Shown: one piece after another, positions 23,382-23,650 of the stretch
Numbering within the stretch: position 1 is the first letter of the stretch
Layout of the letters: each line of letters begins with the position of its first letter
Made by a program: the position numbers and the translations under genes
The notes under the pieces: generated by a model
The model's database searches: none
The model's input: only the letters and a program-made list of their open reading frames with translations
What the model was told of the DNA's origin: nothing
Assembly: GCA_027596945.1 (NCBI GenBank)
Contig: JADGJH010000220.1
Span: 1 to 23,650 of the forward strand
DNA length: 23,650 nt
Reading direction: 5' to 3'
From: Physocladia obscura
Lineage: Eukaryota > Chytridiomycota > Chytridiomycetes > Chytridiales > Chytriomycetaceae

Positions 23382-23650
23382 CATGGCCCTCAACGCATTA
23401 TCACGCCAGTTCAAAGGTATGTAAATCTTGCCATCGTTATAGATTAATGCGAAGCCATCAGCTTGCTGATCTGAATGCCTTTATCAACATATTGGTGACC
23501 CACTATCACCCATCAACTATTGGATTCCATCAACTCCAGAAATATTGCAGAATCCAATTCCTGGCTTTCGGGTATGTATTTTTCTGCTTATTTTCGCCAA
23601 CGCGCTGGCAGGCACAAGTGTTTTTTGTTTGTTTTTTTTTTGTTTTTTGG
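23382..23650 (+). CDS. 5' part of a possible further gene, unidentified
   Basis: A short first exon starting at an ATG (MALNALSRQFKG) ends at a good donor, GTATGT, at 23416. Downstream, about 23470-23570 is open in two frames and ends before another good donor-like GGTATGT; one frame reads GDPLSPINYWIPSTPEIL, which looks protein-like but has an upstream stop that I cannot splice out in phase. The rest lies outside the window. The gene's existence is plausible from the splice signals; its product is unknown. Confidence 0.3.

Overview
The window is nuclear DNA of a fungus. It carries protein genes only, each interrupted by short GT-AG introns (mostly 45-150 nt) with T-rich interiors, and the gaps between genes are very short. 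The fused arginine enzyme Arg5,6, a Prs5-type PRPP synthetase with a large insertion, an Iml2/TTC39 protein and a Ran1/Ksp1-like kinase all point to fungi. A PHI-1/EXORDIUM-like gene, a family I recall from plants, oomycetes, chytrids and Mucoromycota, leans towards an early-diverging fungus such as a chytrid; that last step is inference. The standard genetic code fits every gene.

Layout, left to right. On the minus strand lie CDC27/APC3 (155-3031) and, 71 bp upstream of it, MED22 (3103-3745). Divergent from MED22, with only 37 bp between the start codons, is a plus-strand WDR89-like WD40 gene (3783-4959). It is followed on the same strand by a Q/R/G-rich low-complexity protein (5012-6996), a small two-helix membrane protein (7195-about 7542) and a TTC39/Iml2 family gene (7595-10986). 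The last converges, 49 bp apart, on a large minus-strand Ran1/Ksp1-like kinase (11036-14625). Beyond it on the plus strand are a PHI-1/EXORDIUM-like gene that looks damaged (about 14787-15736) and ARG5,6 (15873-19031). A minus-strand gene of unknown function (19332-20769) separates ARG5,6 from PRS5 (21050-23174). The 5' part of one more gene may start near 23382 and run out of the window.

These are mostly housekeeping genes: cell cycle (Cdc27), transcription (Med22), signalling (kinase), arginine synthesis (Arg5,6) and nucleotide precursor supply (Prs5). They form no common pathway or cluster. I saw no RNA genes, CRISPR arrays or transposons. Exon models were built by hand: I joined GT-AG pairs so that reading phase was kept across every junction and checked them against remembered family motifs. 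Most close perfectly in frame. The clear exception is the PHI-1/EXORDIUM-like gene, whose second junction cannot be closed in frame and which also lacks the family's HExxE-like residues. No wholly new biological system is evident; the best leads are that possible pseudogene, the internal targeting-like linker in Arg5,6, the insert-bearing kinase and Prs5, and the two unidentified proteins.
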